Made by a program: the position numbers and the translations under genes. A model generated the notes under the pieces. The model did not search any database and had not been told where the DNA came from. It was given only the letters and a program-made list of their open reading frames with translations. Below are positions 26,092 through 35,200 of a stretch of DNA of 64,000 bases, in pieces (positions within the stretch are counted from its first letter, which is position 1; the number at the start of each line of letters is the position of its first letter). The DNA lies in contig CADAFP010000009.1 of the NCBI GenBank assembly GCA_902787185.1, positions 1 to 64,000 on the forward strand, given 5' to 3'. The DNA comes from an uncultured Bacteroidales bacterium (GTDB lineage Bacteria; Bacteroidota; Bacteroidia; Bacteroidales; Muribaculaceae).

Positions 26092-26496
26092 GTCCCAAAT
26101 GCTGCGGCGGCAGTAGCGGGGAAAGATGGGGGCTCGGGATGCCTCGTCGTCTTGGGGCTGCGGTGGCAGCACGGCCTCGATTTTCTCGTTGCGGCCGCGC
26201 AGGTAGCCCGCCGCATCGGCATTCTCCACATCTTGGTCGTGGGTGATGCCTCGGGCTAAGGTGCTCAGCAGTTCCGGTGACAGCGAGGCGGCGTCCAAGC
26301 CGCCAGCGAGTTGTGACAGGCGGTTGCTGGTGCTCTCGTCAAGCCCCAGTTGGGCGATCCTGTCGTCAAGGGTAGGGGAGGCGGGCGGCTCCGGCGCCAG
26401 TGCCTCTTGCGGTTCATCACTCGGGCGAAAGGGAGGTGGCGTGACCACCTGAGTCGCCTGCTCTTGTTGTTCAAGATTTTCTTGTTCGTTCTTCAT
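26089..26496 (-). CDS. Putative phage scaffolding or capsid-accessory protein
   Basis: The product has 135 residues, acidic and Pro/Gln-rich at both ends, with a helical centre (LDDRIAQLGLDESTSNRLSQLAGG). It ends IFPRYCRRSIWD. I do not recognise the family by sequence. Its place between portal and capsid genes and its composition fit a scaffolding protein, but that is inference from order. It starts 31 bases after the portal stop and is separated from the capsid gene by tract D. Confidence 0.55.
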   Translation of the reverse strand: MKNEQENLEQQEQATQVVTPPPFRPSDEPQEALAPEPPASPTLDDRIAQLGLDESTSNRLSQLAGGLDAASLSPELLSTLARGITHDQDVENADAAGYLRGRNEKIEAVLPPQPQDDEASRAPIFPRYCRRSIWD

Positions 26497-26524
26497 GGCT
26501 TATAAATTATAGGTGAATAAAAAA

Positions 26525-26564
26525 CTCCTAATTCCTCATTTCTGATTTCTCATTCCTAATTCTT
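26525..26564 (-). repeat. Heptamer stop tract C, partly translated as the portal C-terminus
   Basis: Minus-strand units TTAGGAA, TGAGAAA, TCAGAAA, TGAGGAA, TTAGGAG. The first four are read in frame as the last residues of the portal protein (about RIRNEKSEMRN) and the final unit supplies the TAG stop (26528-26530). Confidence 0.8.
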
Positions 26565-27967
26565 AAAATTTTCCTGTCGCGTTGGCGGCGGAAGGCCTGG
26601 AAGGTGTCCATCACGTCGCTCAGCGCGATGTTGGCATTCTCGCTTTGCAATTCGTAGGCATGGGCACCGAGCACCGTGGGCTCTTTGCCCTGAAGGGCAC
26701 CGCTGACGCCACTGATTTCCTCGAACAGCCGCATCTGCAGCTCAATCATCTGAAAGGCTCCGATGTTGGTGCCGTTGGCGTTCACCTGTTCGGGCTTGGC
26801 CTCGCCGTAACGTGGATTGTAGGGTAGCAAGCCGTTGGCGTTTGACCAGCAGCGGCGTGCGTCCTCCCACGTCCATCCCTCGGGCAGCGCTGTCTCGGGG
26901 AACAGGAGCACGCCTTTGGCACTCGAGCGCATCACTTGGTCGAGCAACGAGATCAGGCGGTTGACGTGCTTCTGCGTGTCGATGATGTCCTCGACCACGG
27001 CATGCACCTCGCCATCGGTGAGCGGGTAGAACTTGATGACGAACGGATGGCTGCCGTGGACCCATGGCGAGTCGTACTCGCACAGCAGGTCGCCCATCGG
27101 ACTGAACCATCGGCAGTGCCACACCGTGGCGATGTCCCAGCGTGTGGTGATATCGGGGCGGCTCTTCTGGCGGCTGACAGTTCCGGCAGGCTCCACGGTG
27201 AGTGTCCCCTCGCGGCGGTTGTGGCAAACCATCACCTCGCGGCTCTCGAGCGTCCACACCTCGATGGCGCGGCATTTGCCGTCACGGGCGTGCCAGAAGT
27301 CGGTTCCCAGTTGCGAGTCGGCGCCGAGGCGCGTCGTGAAGTCGGCGAGGCGTGACTCGGCACCATCGGTGTACAGGCGCCGCACCCATGCCGCCTTGCG
27401 TTGATTGCCGTCTGCCACGCGGCGCAGCAGTTGGGCGATGTTCAGGTCATGCAGTTGCCCGATTAGCTCGCAGTCCCATGCCCGGGTGTCGTTCATGGGC
27501 CCGGTGAACAAGCGGTTCACATTCACATTATCCACCCTTACCCGTTCTTCGCTTCCAGGCTCATGGTAGGTCTCCACGCGCTGGATGCAGCAGCCCGAGA
27601 TAAGGAACTCCTCGAGGGCACGGCTGTCGAGTTCGTCCAGTTCATTGTCTTGAGTGGCACGGGCAAGCGCAGCTGCCGTTTTCTCGTCATCGTTCTTGAT
27701 GTATTGGGAGCGGAAGCGCCCCACGATGGTCTTCACTAACTGACGAATCAGGTTATTGGTGATGCTCTGGCAGCCCTGGTTGGCAAGATGCTCGCCTTCG
27801 GTGATCACCCGCCCCTGGTAATCCTTCACCAGGTCGCCCCATTGGTCGCCATAGGTGAACCGCTTGTTGCGCAGCCGCGATTGCCGCAGTCCTGCCGCAT
27901 TCATCCACGCCTGATAGGCGGCTTGCAGCACGCGAGTGTGCTGTTCGTTGTTTGTTGGTGTTTTCAT
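26528..27967 (-). CDS. Phage portal-like protein
   Basis: The start chosen is ATG 27967 (MKTPTNNEQHTR), downstream of the promoter at 28031-28038; an ATG at 28075 would lie upstream of it. The product has 479 residues, in the portal size range. Portal-like blocks are NKRFTYGDQWGDLV, ITNNLIRQLVKTIVGRF, the wing/stem region with VEDIIDTQKHVNRLISLLDQV (probable tunnel helix) and FEEISGVSGALQGKEP near the end. The portal is the dodecameric DNA gate of tailed phages. No terminase precedes it. The last 11 residues come from repeat tract C. Confidence 0.78.
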   Translation of the reverse strand: MKTPTNNEQHTRVLQAAYQAWMNAAGLRQSRLRNKRFTYGDQWGDLVKDYQGRVITEGEHLANQGCQSITNNLIRQLVKTIVGRFRSQYIKNDDEKTAAALARATQDNELDELDSRALEEFLISGCCIQRVETYHEPGSEERVRVDNVNVNRLFTGPMNDTRAWDCELIGQLHDLNIAQLLRRVADGNQRKAAWVRRLYTDGAESRLADFTTRLGADSQLGTDFWHARDGKCRAIEVWTLESREVMVCHNRREGTLTVEPAGTVSRQKSRPDITTRWDIATVWHCRWFSPMGDLLCEYDSPWVHGSHPFVIKFYPLTDGEVHAVVEDIIDTQKHVNRLISLLDQVMRSSAKGVLLFPETALPEGWTWEDARRCWSNANGLLPYNPRYGEAKPEQVNANGTNIGAFQMIELQMRLFEEISGVSGALQGKEPTVLGAHAYELQSENANIALSDVMDTFQAFRRQRDRKILRIRNEKSEMRN

Positions 27968-28030
27968 GGTATGATTCGTTTTTAAAGCAATTATCTTTGT
28001 CGATGGACATCGTGTGTCCTGTTGACGCTG

Positions 28031-28038
28031 CAAAATTA
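28031..28038 (-). promoter_or_regulatory. Host-type -7 promoter element of the phage-like block
   Basis: TAATTTTG (then C) on the minus strand fits TAnnTTTG and lies 63 bases before the portal ATG at 27967. Confidence 0.6.
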
Positions 28039-28119
28039 CGACCTCGACATCTCGTTTCACCATGTCAAAAAGCACAACCCCCCAAAAAAAATGTGCTGAC
28101 TGCTATGTGCAAAAAAAAG

Positions 28120-28151
28120 TGAGCCGCCTCCATCACTTTGGAAGCGGCTCA
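28120..28151 (-). terminator. Strong rho-independent terminator
   Basis: On the minus strand the stem GAGCCGCTTCC/GGAGGCGGCTC is followed by eight T. It lies 53 bases past the stop of the secreted protein gene at 28204 and isolates the phage-like block from upstream transcription. Confidence 0.88.
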
Positions 28152-28203
28152 AGACAAGAGTTCTTTTAAATAATGTGGAGCTCAGTTGAGCCCTTAAGTT
28201 TTT

Positions 28204-29424
28204 TTACTTGATGACCTTAGCGGTGGTGCGGCTACCGTCGCTGTAGGTGGTGACAACGATGTTCACACCATTAACGGGCTGCTCGCTCATCTGACCGGCA
28301 AGGTTGTAGTAAGCTACGCTCGAAACAGCCTTCTCGGCATTAACCTCCTCAACAGCGGTCATGTCCTTCATGATCACCACGTCGATATCGCTGTAGATGT
28401 CCTGGAACTCGACAATCTGCTGGAACTCGCCATCAACGATGAGGATGTAAGTCTTGCTGTGGTCGAGGCTGTAGTAGTTGCCATCCTCGGCAGGAGCAAT
28501 AACGGTGCTCAAGTCGTCGATGTCGTACAGCTCAGTGGTGGCCGACAGTTCGGGAGTAGTGATGCGGATGTCGCTGGTGTAGTAAGGAGTGCGGAATGCG
28601 GGTAGACGGTGGTCGGGCAGGTCATACCAGTACTCGAGCTGGTTCTCGGGAATCTCGGGAACCGAAGCAGAGCTGAAGCAGAACTGACCAGAGCGCATAA
28701 GGCTGGCGCACTGCAACTCGGCCTCATCATAGGCCATGTAGCGATACCTCAAGTGAATGTCCTCCCAGTTGCAAATCCACATGGTCAGGTAGATGCTCTC
28801 ACCGGTGTAGATGAAGGGGATGAACTTGCCATTCTCGTCGGGCATGTTGAAGGGGCAATTCACAATCGTTTTGGGGTTTAGGGGAGTTGCAGTGGCATCA
28901 AAGGTGCTGACGATACCAGGGTGACCACGATAGCCACGGAAGGTAATGGTGTCGGTCAACAGTTGACCCTGCGGATAGTTCCAGGGAGCTTTATAGCCGT
29001 TACCGAGGAACTCATCATATTCACCGTTCAGCTCGGTGCCGTCAGTGATGTTTCGGCACCATGCGGTAACCTCAAGGAACGTGCCACGGCTGCTGTAGTC
29101 GCTACCCATGTCATAGCCGTCAAGGGCCAGGCCAATCACCTTAGCATAGGCGGGAAGGGTGGGAGTACCCTTGTTGATGTCACCGTGCTGGAAGTCGGTG
29201 CTGGTAACCACGTACTCGGGTTGGAACTTCATCATGCGTCTTCCGGGCTCAGCATCAGCAAAATTCTGAATGTGCTGATAGTGGTCCACGCTAACGGGGA
29301 GAGCGAACAACAGGGTGTCGTTCACAGGCTGCGGCACATTGAGAACAGTAATCTCAGTGTTGGCGTTAGCAATGCTGCAGCCAGCCACAAACATCAAAAA
29401 TGCGGTAAGTAATGACTTCTTCAT
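28204..29424 (-). CDS. Secreted protein with T9SS-like C-terminal tail
   Basis: The product has 406 residues with a signal peptide (1-21). The body is beta-rich, with several Trp/Tyr-rich strands, and carries no domain that I recognise. The last about 40 residues (VAYYNLAGQMSEQPVNGVNI... TTAKVIK) look like a Por-type (type IX) C-terminal sorting domain, in which Gly and a terminal Lys-Val-Ile-Lys strand are typical; such tails often occur in Bacteroidales secreted proteins. It is monocistronic with promoter 29484-29491 and terminator 28120-28151. Confidence 0.75.
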   Translation of the reverse strand: MKKSLLTAFLMFVAGCSIANANTEITVLNVPQPVNDTLLFALPVSVDHYQHIQNFADAEPGRRMMKFQPEYVVTSTDFQHGDINKGTPTLPAYAKVIGLALDGYDMGSDYSSRGTFLEVTAWCRNITDGTELNGEYDEFLGNGYKAPWNYPQGQLLTDTITFRGYRGHPGIVSTFDATATPLNPKTIVNCPFNMPDENGKFIPFIYTGESIYLTMWICNWEDIHLRYRYMAYDEAELQCASLMRSGQFCFSSASVPEIPENQLEYWYDLPDHRLPAFRTPYYTSDIRITTPELSATTELYDIDDLSTVIAPAEDGNYYSLDHSKTYILIVDGEFQQIVEFQDIYSDIDVVIMKDMTAVEEVNAEKAVSSVAYYNLAGQMSEQPVNGVNIVVTTYSDGSRTTAKVIK

Positions 29425-29483
29425 AATGCTTAAATTTTTGTATGATTTTTGTTATCAAATTTCGCTTTTATATATAGGTGTTG

Positions 29484-29491
29484 CAAAGTTA
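29484..29491 (-). promoter_or_regulatory. Bacteroidetes -7 promoter element of the secreted protein gene
   Basis: TAACTTTG (then C) on the minus strand fits TAnnTTTG, 59 bases before ATG 29424. Confidence 0.7.
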
Positions 29492-29594
29492 AATCAAAAA
29501 TCTCAAAGAAACCAAAAGTTTTCCCGTTTTTTTTTAGTTATAAATCAATTTATCAGTTTTGGATGAAAAAAAGGATAAAAATCAGGATGATAAG

Positions 29595-32291
29595 TCACAC
29601 GTTGCGGGCATGGCGCCACAGTTGCCCCACAATGAACACGGGCGATGTCCCCAGGATGATCCACAGCCATGTTGTCCAGTCAAGCGGGGCACAGTTGAAC
29701 AGTGGCGAGGCATATTGCACGATAATAATCTGACCGACAAATACCACGGCTGCCACAGCCCAGAACACCTTGCTGTCCTCCATGTTGTTGAATGCCGATT
29801 TGCCGGTGGCAAATGCTCTGGCGTTGAGCATGTTCCAGAACTGGAGGAAGACAAACACGCTGAAGTAGATGCCCATCTCGTGCGGATTGATATTGGGGTT
29901 GATGCCGCGGGCGAAAACGGGTCCGCCATTGGCCTCTCGCACGAAGTAATAGTACAGCCCTATCATCAGCACGGCAAACACGGTGCCGCTCAACATGATG
30001 AACTTCATCATCGTGGGTGTGATGATGCTGGCGCGCGAGTCGCGGGGTTTCTGCCTCATGAGCACACTGTTAGGCGGCAACGCAGCCAGTGCCAAGGCGG
30101 CAAAGGTGTCCATGATGAGGTTGACCCACAGCATCTGGGTGACGGTGAGGGCCGGTTGCTTGCTGAAGAACGAGCAGATAGCGACCACCAGACAGGCACA
30201 CACGTTGACGGCCAGCTGGAACAGGATGAAACGCTGGATGTTGCTGTACAGCGAACGGCCCCACAGCACCGCCTTGTTGATGCTGGCAAATGAGTTGTCG
30301 AGGATGGTGATGTCGCTCGCCTCCTTGGCAACGGCAGTGCCGTCGCCCATCGACAGCCCCACTTGGGCGGCGTTGAGGGCAGGCGCGTCGTTGGTGCCGT
30401 CGCCGGTTACGGCAACCACCTCGCCCTGTTGTTGCAGCAGGCGCACCAGGCGTGCCTTATCGTCGGGGCGGGCACGAGCCATAATCTTGACCGAGGCGAT
30501 GCGCTGGGCGGCCTCGTCGTCGCTCAGGGCGGCAAAGTCGGGACCGTTGATGATGGCATCGTCGGTGTCCTCGTCGGTCCACAACCCCACCTGACGGCCG
30601 ATTTCACGGGCCGTCGCTCCGGTGTCGCCAGTGACGATTTTCACCTTGACACCAGCATTGCGGCAGTCCTGGATGGCGGCGGGCACATCGCTGCGGACAG
30701 GGTCGCTGATGGCGACAATGCCCATGAAGGTGAGCCCGTTGCGTCCGGTGGTGGTCAGTTGCTTGAGGACTGTCTCGGCATCCTCGCCTGAGTTGAGTTC
30801 GGTATAGGCAAATGCGAGGGTACGCATCGCCTTGCTCTGGTAGTTGGTGAGTTCGTCGCCAATCTGCTGGGATGTGACGCCCCCCACTATGTTGTCACAC
30901 AGGCGCATGACAATCTCGGGAGCACCCTTCAACAGGAGCAGGCGTTTGCCCGTCTCGCTCTCAATGATGGTCGCCATGAATTTGTTCATGGTCGAGAACG
31001 GCAGCTGTGCCACCACTTCGCTGTTGTCGCGCAGGTTCATATAGTCAACGCCCGCGTCACGCAGCCACAGCAGCAGGGCTCCCTCGGTGGGGTTGCCTAG
31101 GGCTACGGCATTGGCGGGGTCGCTGTCGTCGATAAAGGCGGTGCTGTTGCAGGCGATGCTTTCCTTGACGATGAGGCTTGCCTCGTCATCGGTGAGCTGG
31201 TCGCCGTCCTTCAAGCCGTAGAAGTGGGCCTGATAGACTTGCATCTTGTTCTGGGTGAGTGTGCCTGTCTTGTCGGTACAGATGACCGTGGTCGCGCCCA
31301 TGGTCTCACAGGCGTGCATGCGGCGCACCAGGTTGTTGTGCTTGAGCATCTTGCGCATACTCAATGCGAGCGACAGGGTCACACTCATGGGCAGGCCCTC
31401 GGGAACCGACACGACGATGAGCGTGACAGCCAGCATGATGGTCTCGATGAAATACTGGGCATCGGCGACAAAACCCTCGCTGCCGGCAATGAAGAACTCC
31501 AGCAGACGGCCCAGCACGAGCAGGCCGGCCATGACGTAACTGCCGCGGGCGATGGTGCGCCCCAGGCGGTCGAGCTGCTGGGTGAGCGGGGTCTTCACGT
31601 TATTGTCGATTTGGGAATCGCGGAACACCTTGCCATACTCGGTCATGTCGCCCACTCGCTCCACGCGCATCGTGGCGTTGCCCTCGATGACGGTGCTCGC
31701 GCGTAGCAGCAGCGTGGCGGGATAGGTGGTGGTGGCAGCGCTGGCGGCAGCTGCAGCGGCATCGTGTGTCTTCCAGGCCGAAGGCTCGCCGGTGAAGGAA
31801 CTCTCATCGACGGTAAGGTTATAGCTGTCGATGACGGTACCGTCGGCAGGCACTTTCTCGCCGGTGTCGAGGATGACGATGTCGCCCACCACAATGTCGC
31901 AACGAGGCACCTGGGTAACATGACCTGCACGCATCACCTTGACCATGACGTGGTCATCGGTCTGGTTGAGCAGGCGGAATTTCTTGTTGGCATTGACCTC
32001 GACCAGGAAGCCTACCAGCGTGGCCAGGATGATGGCCAGGAAGATGCCTGTCGGCTCAAACAGGATGCTCACACCCATGCCTAACCAGAAGTATTCATAG
32101 ATGGAAAGTCCCACCGATAGCGCGAGCGCCACCAGCAGGATCTTGATGAGCGGGTCATTAAATTTTACAAGGAACTGCTTCCACAATGGCTCGTGGGCGG
32201 GAGGTGTGAGCACATTGCTGCCGTGTTGCTCACGGCTGGCAATCACTTGATCGGCGGTTAGCCCGTTATTGTGGTGTTTGGTTTTAATCAT
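29595..32291 (-). CDS. Calcium-transporting P-type ATPase (P2, PMCA/SERCA-like)
   Basis: The product has 898 residues. In order: N-terminal cation-ATPase segment, first membrane pairs, actuator domain with DESSFTGEPS, phosphorylation site CTDKTGTLTQNKM, nucleotide-binding region with LLLKGAPEIV, hinge TGDGTNDAPAL and six C-terminal helices (VNLIMDTFAALALA). The membrane motifs VPEGLP (M4) and N/D in M6 (LWVNLIMD) fit calcium transport. It exports Ca2+ from the cytoplasm using ATP. It follows the GT2 gene after 100 bases on the same strand and may share its promoter; no separate TAnnTTTG element is clear. Confidence 0.9.
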   Translation of the reverse strand: MIKTKHHNNGLTADQVIASREQHGSNVLTPPAHEPLWKQFLVKFNDPLIKILLVALALSVGLSIYEYFWLGMGVSILFEPTGIFLAIILATLVGFLVEVNANKKFRLLNQTDDHVMVKVMRAGHVTQVPRCDIVVGDIVILDTGEKVPADGTVIDSYNLTVDESSFTGEPSAWKTHDAAAAAASAATTTYPATLLLRASTVIEGNATMRVERVGDMTEYGKVFRDSQIDNNVKTPLTQQLDRLGRTIARGSYVMAGLLVLGRLLEFFIAGSEGFVADAQYFIETIMLAVTLIVVSVPEGLPMSVTLSLALSMRKMLKHNNLVRRMHACETMGATTVICTDKTGTLTQNKMQVYQAHFYGLKDGDQLTDDEASLIVKESIACNSTAFIDDSDPANAVALGNPTEGALLLWLRDAGVDYMNLRDNSEVVAQLPFSTMNKFMATIIESETGKRLLLLKGAPEIVMRLCDNIVGGVTSQQIGDELTNYQSKAMRTLAFAYTELNSGEDAETVLKQLTTTGRNGLTFMGIVAISDPVRSDVPAAIQDCRNAGVKVKIVTGDTGATAREIGRQVGLWTDEDTDDAIINGPDFAALSDDEAAQRIASVKIMARARPDDKARLVRLLQQQGEVVAVTGDGTNDAPALNAAQVGLSMGDGTAVAKEASDITILDNSFASINKAVLWGRSLYSNIQRFILFQLAVNVCACLVVAICSFFSKQPALTVTQMLWVNLIMDTFAALALAALPPNSVLMRQKPRDSRASIITPTMMKFIMLSGTVFAVLMIGLYYYFVREANGGPVFARGINPNINPHEMGIYFSVFVFLQFWNMLNARAFATGKSAFNNMEDSKVFWAVAAVVFVGQIIIVQYASPLFNCAPLDWTTWLWIILGTSPVFIVGQLWRHARNV

Positions 32292-32391
32292 TGATGACTC
32301 AAATTCAACTGTTGACGGTGCTCAAGCACGTGGCAAAAACCGTGCCAACAGCTGTCGTCATAAGTCGATGAGACGGTACAGCCATGCGCGG

Positions 32392-33162
32392 TCATGCCGT
32401 GATTTGGCGAGGCAAGGGGCGGCGGGTGAATTTCGCCTTATTGAAAATGGCGTCCCAGCGCAACTTGATCACTCCCCACAGTGCCTCAAAGAAGATGCTG
32501 CTGTTCATCTTGCTCGTGCCCAACTCGCGGTTCACGAACACGATGGGCACCTCCACGATTTTGAAGCCCATGCGGTGGGCCGTGAATTTCATCTCAATCT
32601 GGAATGCGTAGCCCTTGAACTCGACAGTATCGAGATTGATGGACTGCAAGACCTCGCGGCGGTAGCACACATATCCTGCGGTGGTGTCGCGGACATCCAT
32701 ACCCGTAATGAAGCGGACGTAGGCCGATGCGCAGTAGCTCATGAGCATCCTGCTCATCGGCCAGTTGACGACATTTACGCCGGTCAGGTATCTTGAGCCT
32801 ACCGATACGTCGGCCCCTCCGGTGGAGCAGGCGGCCTGCAACTCGGGCAACTTATCGACAGGATGTGAGAAGTCAGCGTCCATCTCGATGATGTATTCAT
32901 AATGATGGTCGAGCGCCCACTTGAAGCCTGCGATATAGGCTGTGCCCAGACCTTGCTTGCCAGGGCGCTTGAGGATGTTGACGCGGTCGGGCCTCTCGGC
33001 GATGATCGTGTCAACGATGTCGCCCGTGCCGTCGGGCGAGTTGTCGTCAACGATGAGCACATCAAACTGGTGCTCAGTGAGTTTGAGCACAGCCTCGATG
33101 ATGTTTCTGATGTTCTCCTTCTCGTTATACGTCGGGATGATAACTAAACTGTCTGACTTCAT
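32392..33162 (-). CDS. Polyprenol-phosphate mannosyltransferase-like GT2 (Dpm1 family)
   Basis: The product has 256 residues, a soluble Dpm1-like catalytic domain without the C-terminal membrane domain. IPTYNEKENIRNII, IVDDNSPDGTGD (nucleotide binding), KQGLGTAYIAGFKWA and MDADFSHP (DxD metal site) are family blocks. It transfers a sugar, usually mannose, from GDP to a polyprenyl phosphate at the inner membrane for later transfer to protein or glycan. Its own promoter is at 33201-33208. Confidence 0.88.
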   Translation of the reverse strand: MKSDSLVIIPTYNEKENIRNIIEAVLKLTEHQFDVLIVDDNSPDGTGDIVDTIIAERPDRVNILKRPGKQGLGTAYIAGFKWALDHHYEYIIEMDADFSHPVDKLPELQAACSTGGADVSVGSRYLTGVNVVNWPMSRMLMSYCASAYVRFITGMDVRDTTAGYVCYRREVLQSINLDTVEFKGYAFQIEMKFTAHRMGFKIVEVPIVFVNRELGTSKMNSSIFFEALWGVIKLRWDAIFNKAKFTRRPLPRQITA

Positions 33163-33200
33163 GAGAGCTTGAAATTATTTTTCCTCGTCAAATCAAAGTA

Positions 33201-33208
33201 CAAAGGTA
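33201..33208 (-). promoter_or_regulatory. Bacteroidetes -7 promoter element of the GT2 gene
   Basis: TACCTTTG on the minus strand fits TAnnTTTG, 38 bases before ATG 33162 and directly downstream of the terminator at 33234-33262. Confidence 0.7.
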
Positions 33209-33233
33209 CAACTTTTTTTAATATAATAGTCCA

Positions 33234-33262
33234 CGAGCCGACGATATTGTATCATCGGCTCG
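33234..33262 (-). terminator. Terminator of the four-gene redox/methyltransferase operon
   Basis: CGAGCCGACGAT (33234-33245) pairs with ATCATCGGCTCG (33251-33262), with one G-U pair and a 5-base loop. On the minus strand T/A-rich sequence ending in a TTAAAAAAAG run follows loosely. Confidence 0.7.
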
Positions 33263-33289
33263 ATTTTATTATACTTTTGCAATGATTAA

Positions 33290-34006
33290 CTACCGTTTAA
33301 CGCGGGTGATGCGGGCAAGGTAGTCATAATGCTCACCTCGGGCAATCACTTCGGCCTGGAATCCGCAGGCTCGGGCTTGCTCAATCAGCGTCTCGGGGTC
33401 GATAAACAACCAGGGAAAGGGCGAACCCTTCACTGTCTTGTACTGCATCTGATAGGTCAGTTCGCCATAGTAGCCGTCAATGCCCGTCAGGTCGATGATA
33501 CCGTCCTCGTCCTCAAAGATGTAGCAGATGTCGCTGGAATCGCACAGCACCTCACCCCCTGGCGCCAGCAGCTGGTCCACCTGCATGAAGAAGGCGGGCA
33601 GGCGGCTCAGGGTGCCCACGATGCCGATGCCGTTCATCAGCATGAGGATGGTGTCGTATTGGCCGTCGTGCGTGAAGAAATCCTGTTCCCTCGCGTCCTG
33701 CACCCCACGGGCCTGCATAGTGGCTACCGCCAGCGGCGAGATGTCGATCGAGGTCACCTGTTTGCCCATCTGTTGCAACGCCAGGGCGTGGCAGCCCGCA
33801 CCGCCGCCCACGTCAAGGATGCTGCCACGGGCTTGCCGCAGCGCTTCCTGCTCGATGGCGGGCATCTCCTGCAGCGTGCGGAACAGTGTCTTGACGGGAA
33901 TCTCGTCCTCGTCAAACATGGGTGAGAACACGCGCAGCCGTGCCGCCTTGCCGTCCTGGTGATAGTCGGCAATGGCACGTCCCATCGGGTCCTGGTCGGT
34001 TCTCAT
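33290..34006 (-). CDS. SAM-dependent methyltransferase (class I)
   Basis: The start chosen is ATG 34006 (MRTDQDPMGRAI), which shares one base with the stop of the flavodoxin-like gene (ATGA arrangement); the longer frame would begin inside that gene. The product has 238 residues. ILDVGGGAGCHALALQQMG is motif I, VTSIDISPLAV motif II and DTILMLMNGIG motif post-I/IV. The substrate is unknown. It is the last gene of an operon that also codes a PNPOx-like protein and a flavoprotein. Confidence 0.85.
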   Translation of the reverse strand: MRTDQDPMGRAIADYHQDGKAARLRVFSPMFDEDEIPVKTLFRTLQEMPAIEQEALRQARGSILDVGGGAGCHALALQQMGKQVTSIDISPLAVATMQARGVQDAREQDFFTHDGQYDTILMLMNGIGIVGTLSRLPAFFMQVDQLLAPGGEVLCDSSDICYIFEDEDGIIDLTGIDGYYGELTYQMQYKTVKGSPFPWLFIDPETLIEQARACGFQAEVIARGEHYDYLARITRVKR

Positions 34007-34626
34007 CAGCGGATAAAGTGGGTGCCCTGCCACGGCTCGTACTTGGGGAGTTGTGAACCCTCGGCGGTCAACTGGCGAATCATCCATGCCATGTTGAGCG
34101 CCATCGTGCGCATCGTCTGCATACCCTCGTTGTCAAGGCGCACCTCGCCGGGCTCGCGGCCGTAGGCGATGTTCCAGTATTGTGAGGTCACCAGCGGCAT
34201 GTTCACCATCTGGAACGGCGTCTGCAGCGTCTGGAACGCGGCGGTGGCACCGCCACGGCGGCACACGGCCACGGCGGCAGCGGGCTTGCCCGAAACCTTT
34301 GCGCCGGCAAACAGCATGCGGTGGATCAGGTTGAGCAGATTGCCCGTCGGGTTGCCGTAATATACTGGTGAGCCAACGATAAGGCCGTCGGCCTGGTTCA
34401 TCTTGTCAATGACCTCGTTGCACAGGTCGTCATTGAACACGCAATGGCCGTTACCGGCGTGTACACAGGCGGCGCAGGCGATGCAACCCCTCACGGGCTT
34501 GGTGCCAATCCACACGATTTCGGTTTGGAAACCTTGTTCAATGAGCGTTTTTGAAGCCTCGTTCAAGGCAAAGTAAGTATTGCCCTTCTCGTGGGGCGAT
34601 CCATTAATCAATAGGACTTTTTTCAT
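34006..34626 (-). CDS. Flavodoxin-like NAD(P)H-dependent FMN oxidoreductase, iron-sulfur flavoprotein type
   Basis: The product has 206 residues. LINGSPHEKGNTYFAL binds the FMN phosphate; CIACAACVHAGNGHC is a Cys cluster (CxxCxxC plus C) typical of iron-sulfur flavoproteins; DGLIVGSPVYYGNPTG and CRRGGA are FMN-binding loops. It moves electrons between NAD(P)H and an unknown acceptor in the cytoplasm. It lies 45 bases after the upstream gene and is coupled to the methyltransferase. Confidence 0.88.
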   Translation of the reverse strand: MKKVLLINGSPHEKGNTYFALNEASKTLIEQGFQTEIVWIGTKPVRGCIACAACVHAGNGHCVFNDDLCNEVIDKMNQADGLIVGSPVYYGNPTGNLLNLIHRMLFAGAKVSGKPAAAVAVCRRGGATAAFQTLQTPFQMVNMPLVTSQYWNIAYGREPGEVRLDNEGMQTMRTMALNMAWMIRQLTAEGSQLPKYEPWQGTHFIR

Positions 34627-34671
34627 GTTCTTTTAGTTGATAGTAGTTTGTATGGTTATGAATCCTATGGG

Positions 34672-35199
34672 TTAAATCTTGGTCATGTGGTAACCCATAG
34701 CTTTGAGTTGAACAGCCATGCCCATCTGGTACATGCACTGTAAGCCGCCAACATAGGTCTTGAAGGCGTCGATGGTGCCAGGCTCGATGTCCTGGCGGTA
34801 AATGGCACGCTTGACGCGCTCGGCGCAGTCGCCAACGAGCATCTGCATCTGCTCGGCGGCATCGCCATGCAGGTCGAGCACCTCGTCGAGGATGTACTCG
34901 TCCAGGTTGTCAAAGCCGCGCTTGTCGCGCATCGGCGTGTACAGGTCGTCGATCTTGCCGTATTTTTCCCAATCCTCATCCCACTGCTTGGCGATGGCCA
35001 TGCCGATAAACATCATCCAGCCCAGCGAGGCCACGGGATAGTTGGCAAACTCGCGGGCTCCGTCGGGCAGGTAGGCCTCGGCGACGGCTGGCCATTTGGC
35101 CTCCACGTCGGGGCACTCGGGCAGTCGTTCGTCAACGGCATCGCGATTGATGAGGTAGCGGTGCAGGTCGGCGAGCATTGTCGTGGCAAAGTCTTCCAT
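34672..35199 (-). CDS. Conserved helical protein of unknown function
   Basis: The start chosen is ATG 35199 (MEDFATTMLADLH), 1 base past the stop of the PNPOx-like gene; a longer frame to 35286 lies inside that gene. The product has 175 residues, helical and soluble, with GWMMFIGMAIAKQWDEDWEKYG as a striking amphipathic block. I do not recognise the family. Tight coupling to the PNPOx-like gene suggests a shared role. Confidence 0.65.
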   Translation of the reverse strand: MEDFATTMLADLHRYLINRDAVDERLPECPDVEAKWPAVAEAYLPDGAREFANYPVASLGWMMFIGMAIAKQWDEDWEKYGKIDDLYTPMRDKRGFDNLDEYILDEVLDLHGDAAEQMQMLVGDCAERVKRAIYRQDIEPGTIDAFKTYVGGLQCMYQMGMAVQLKAMGYHMTKI

Positions 35200-35200
35200 A

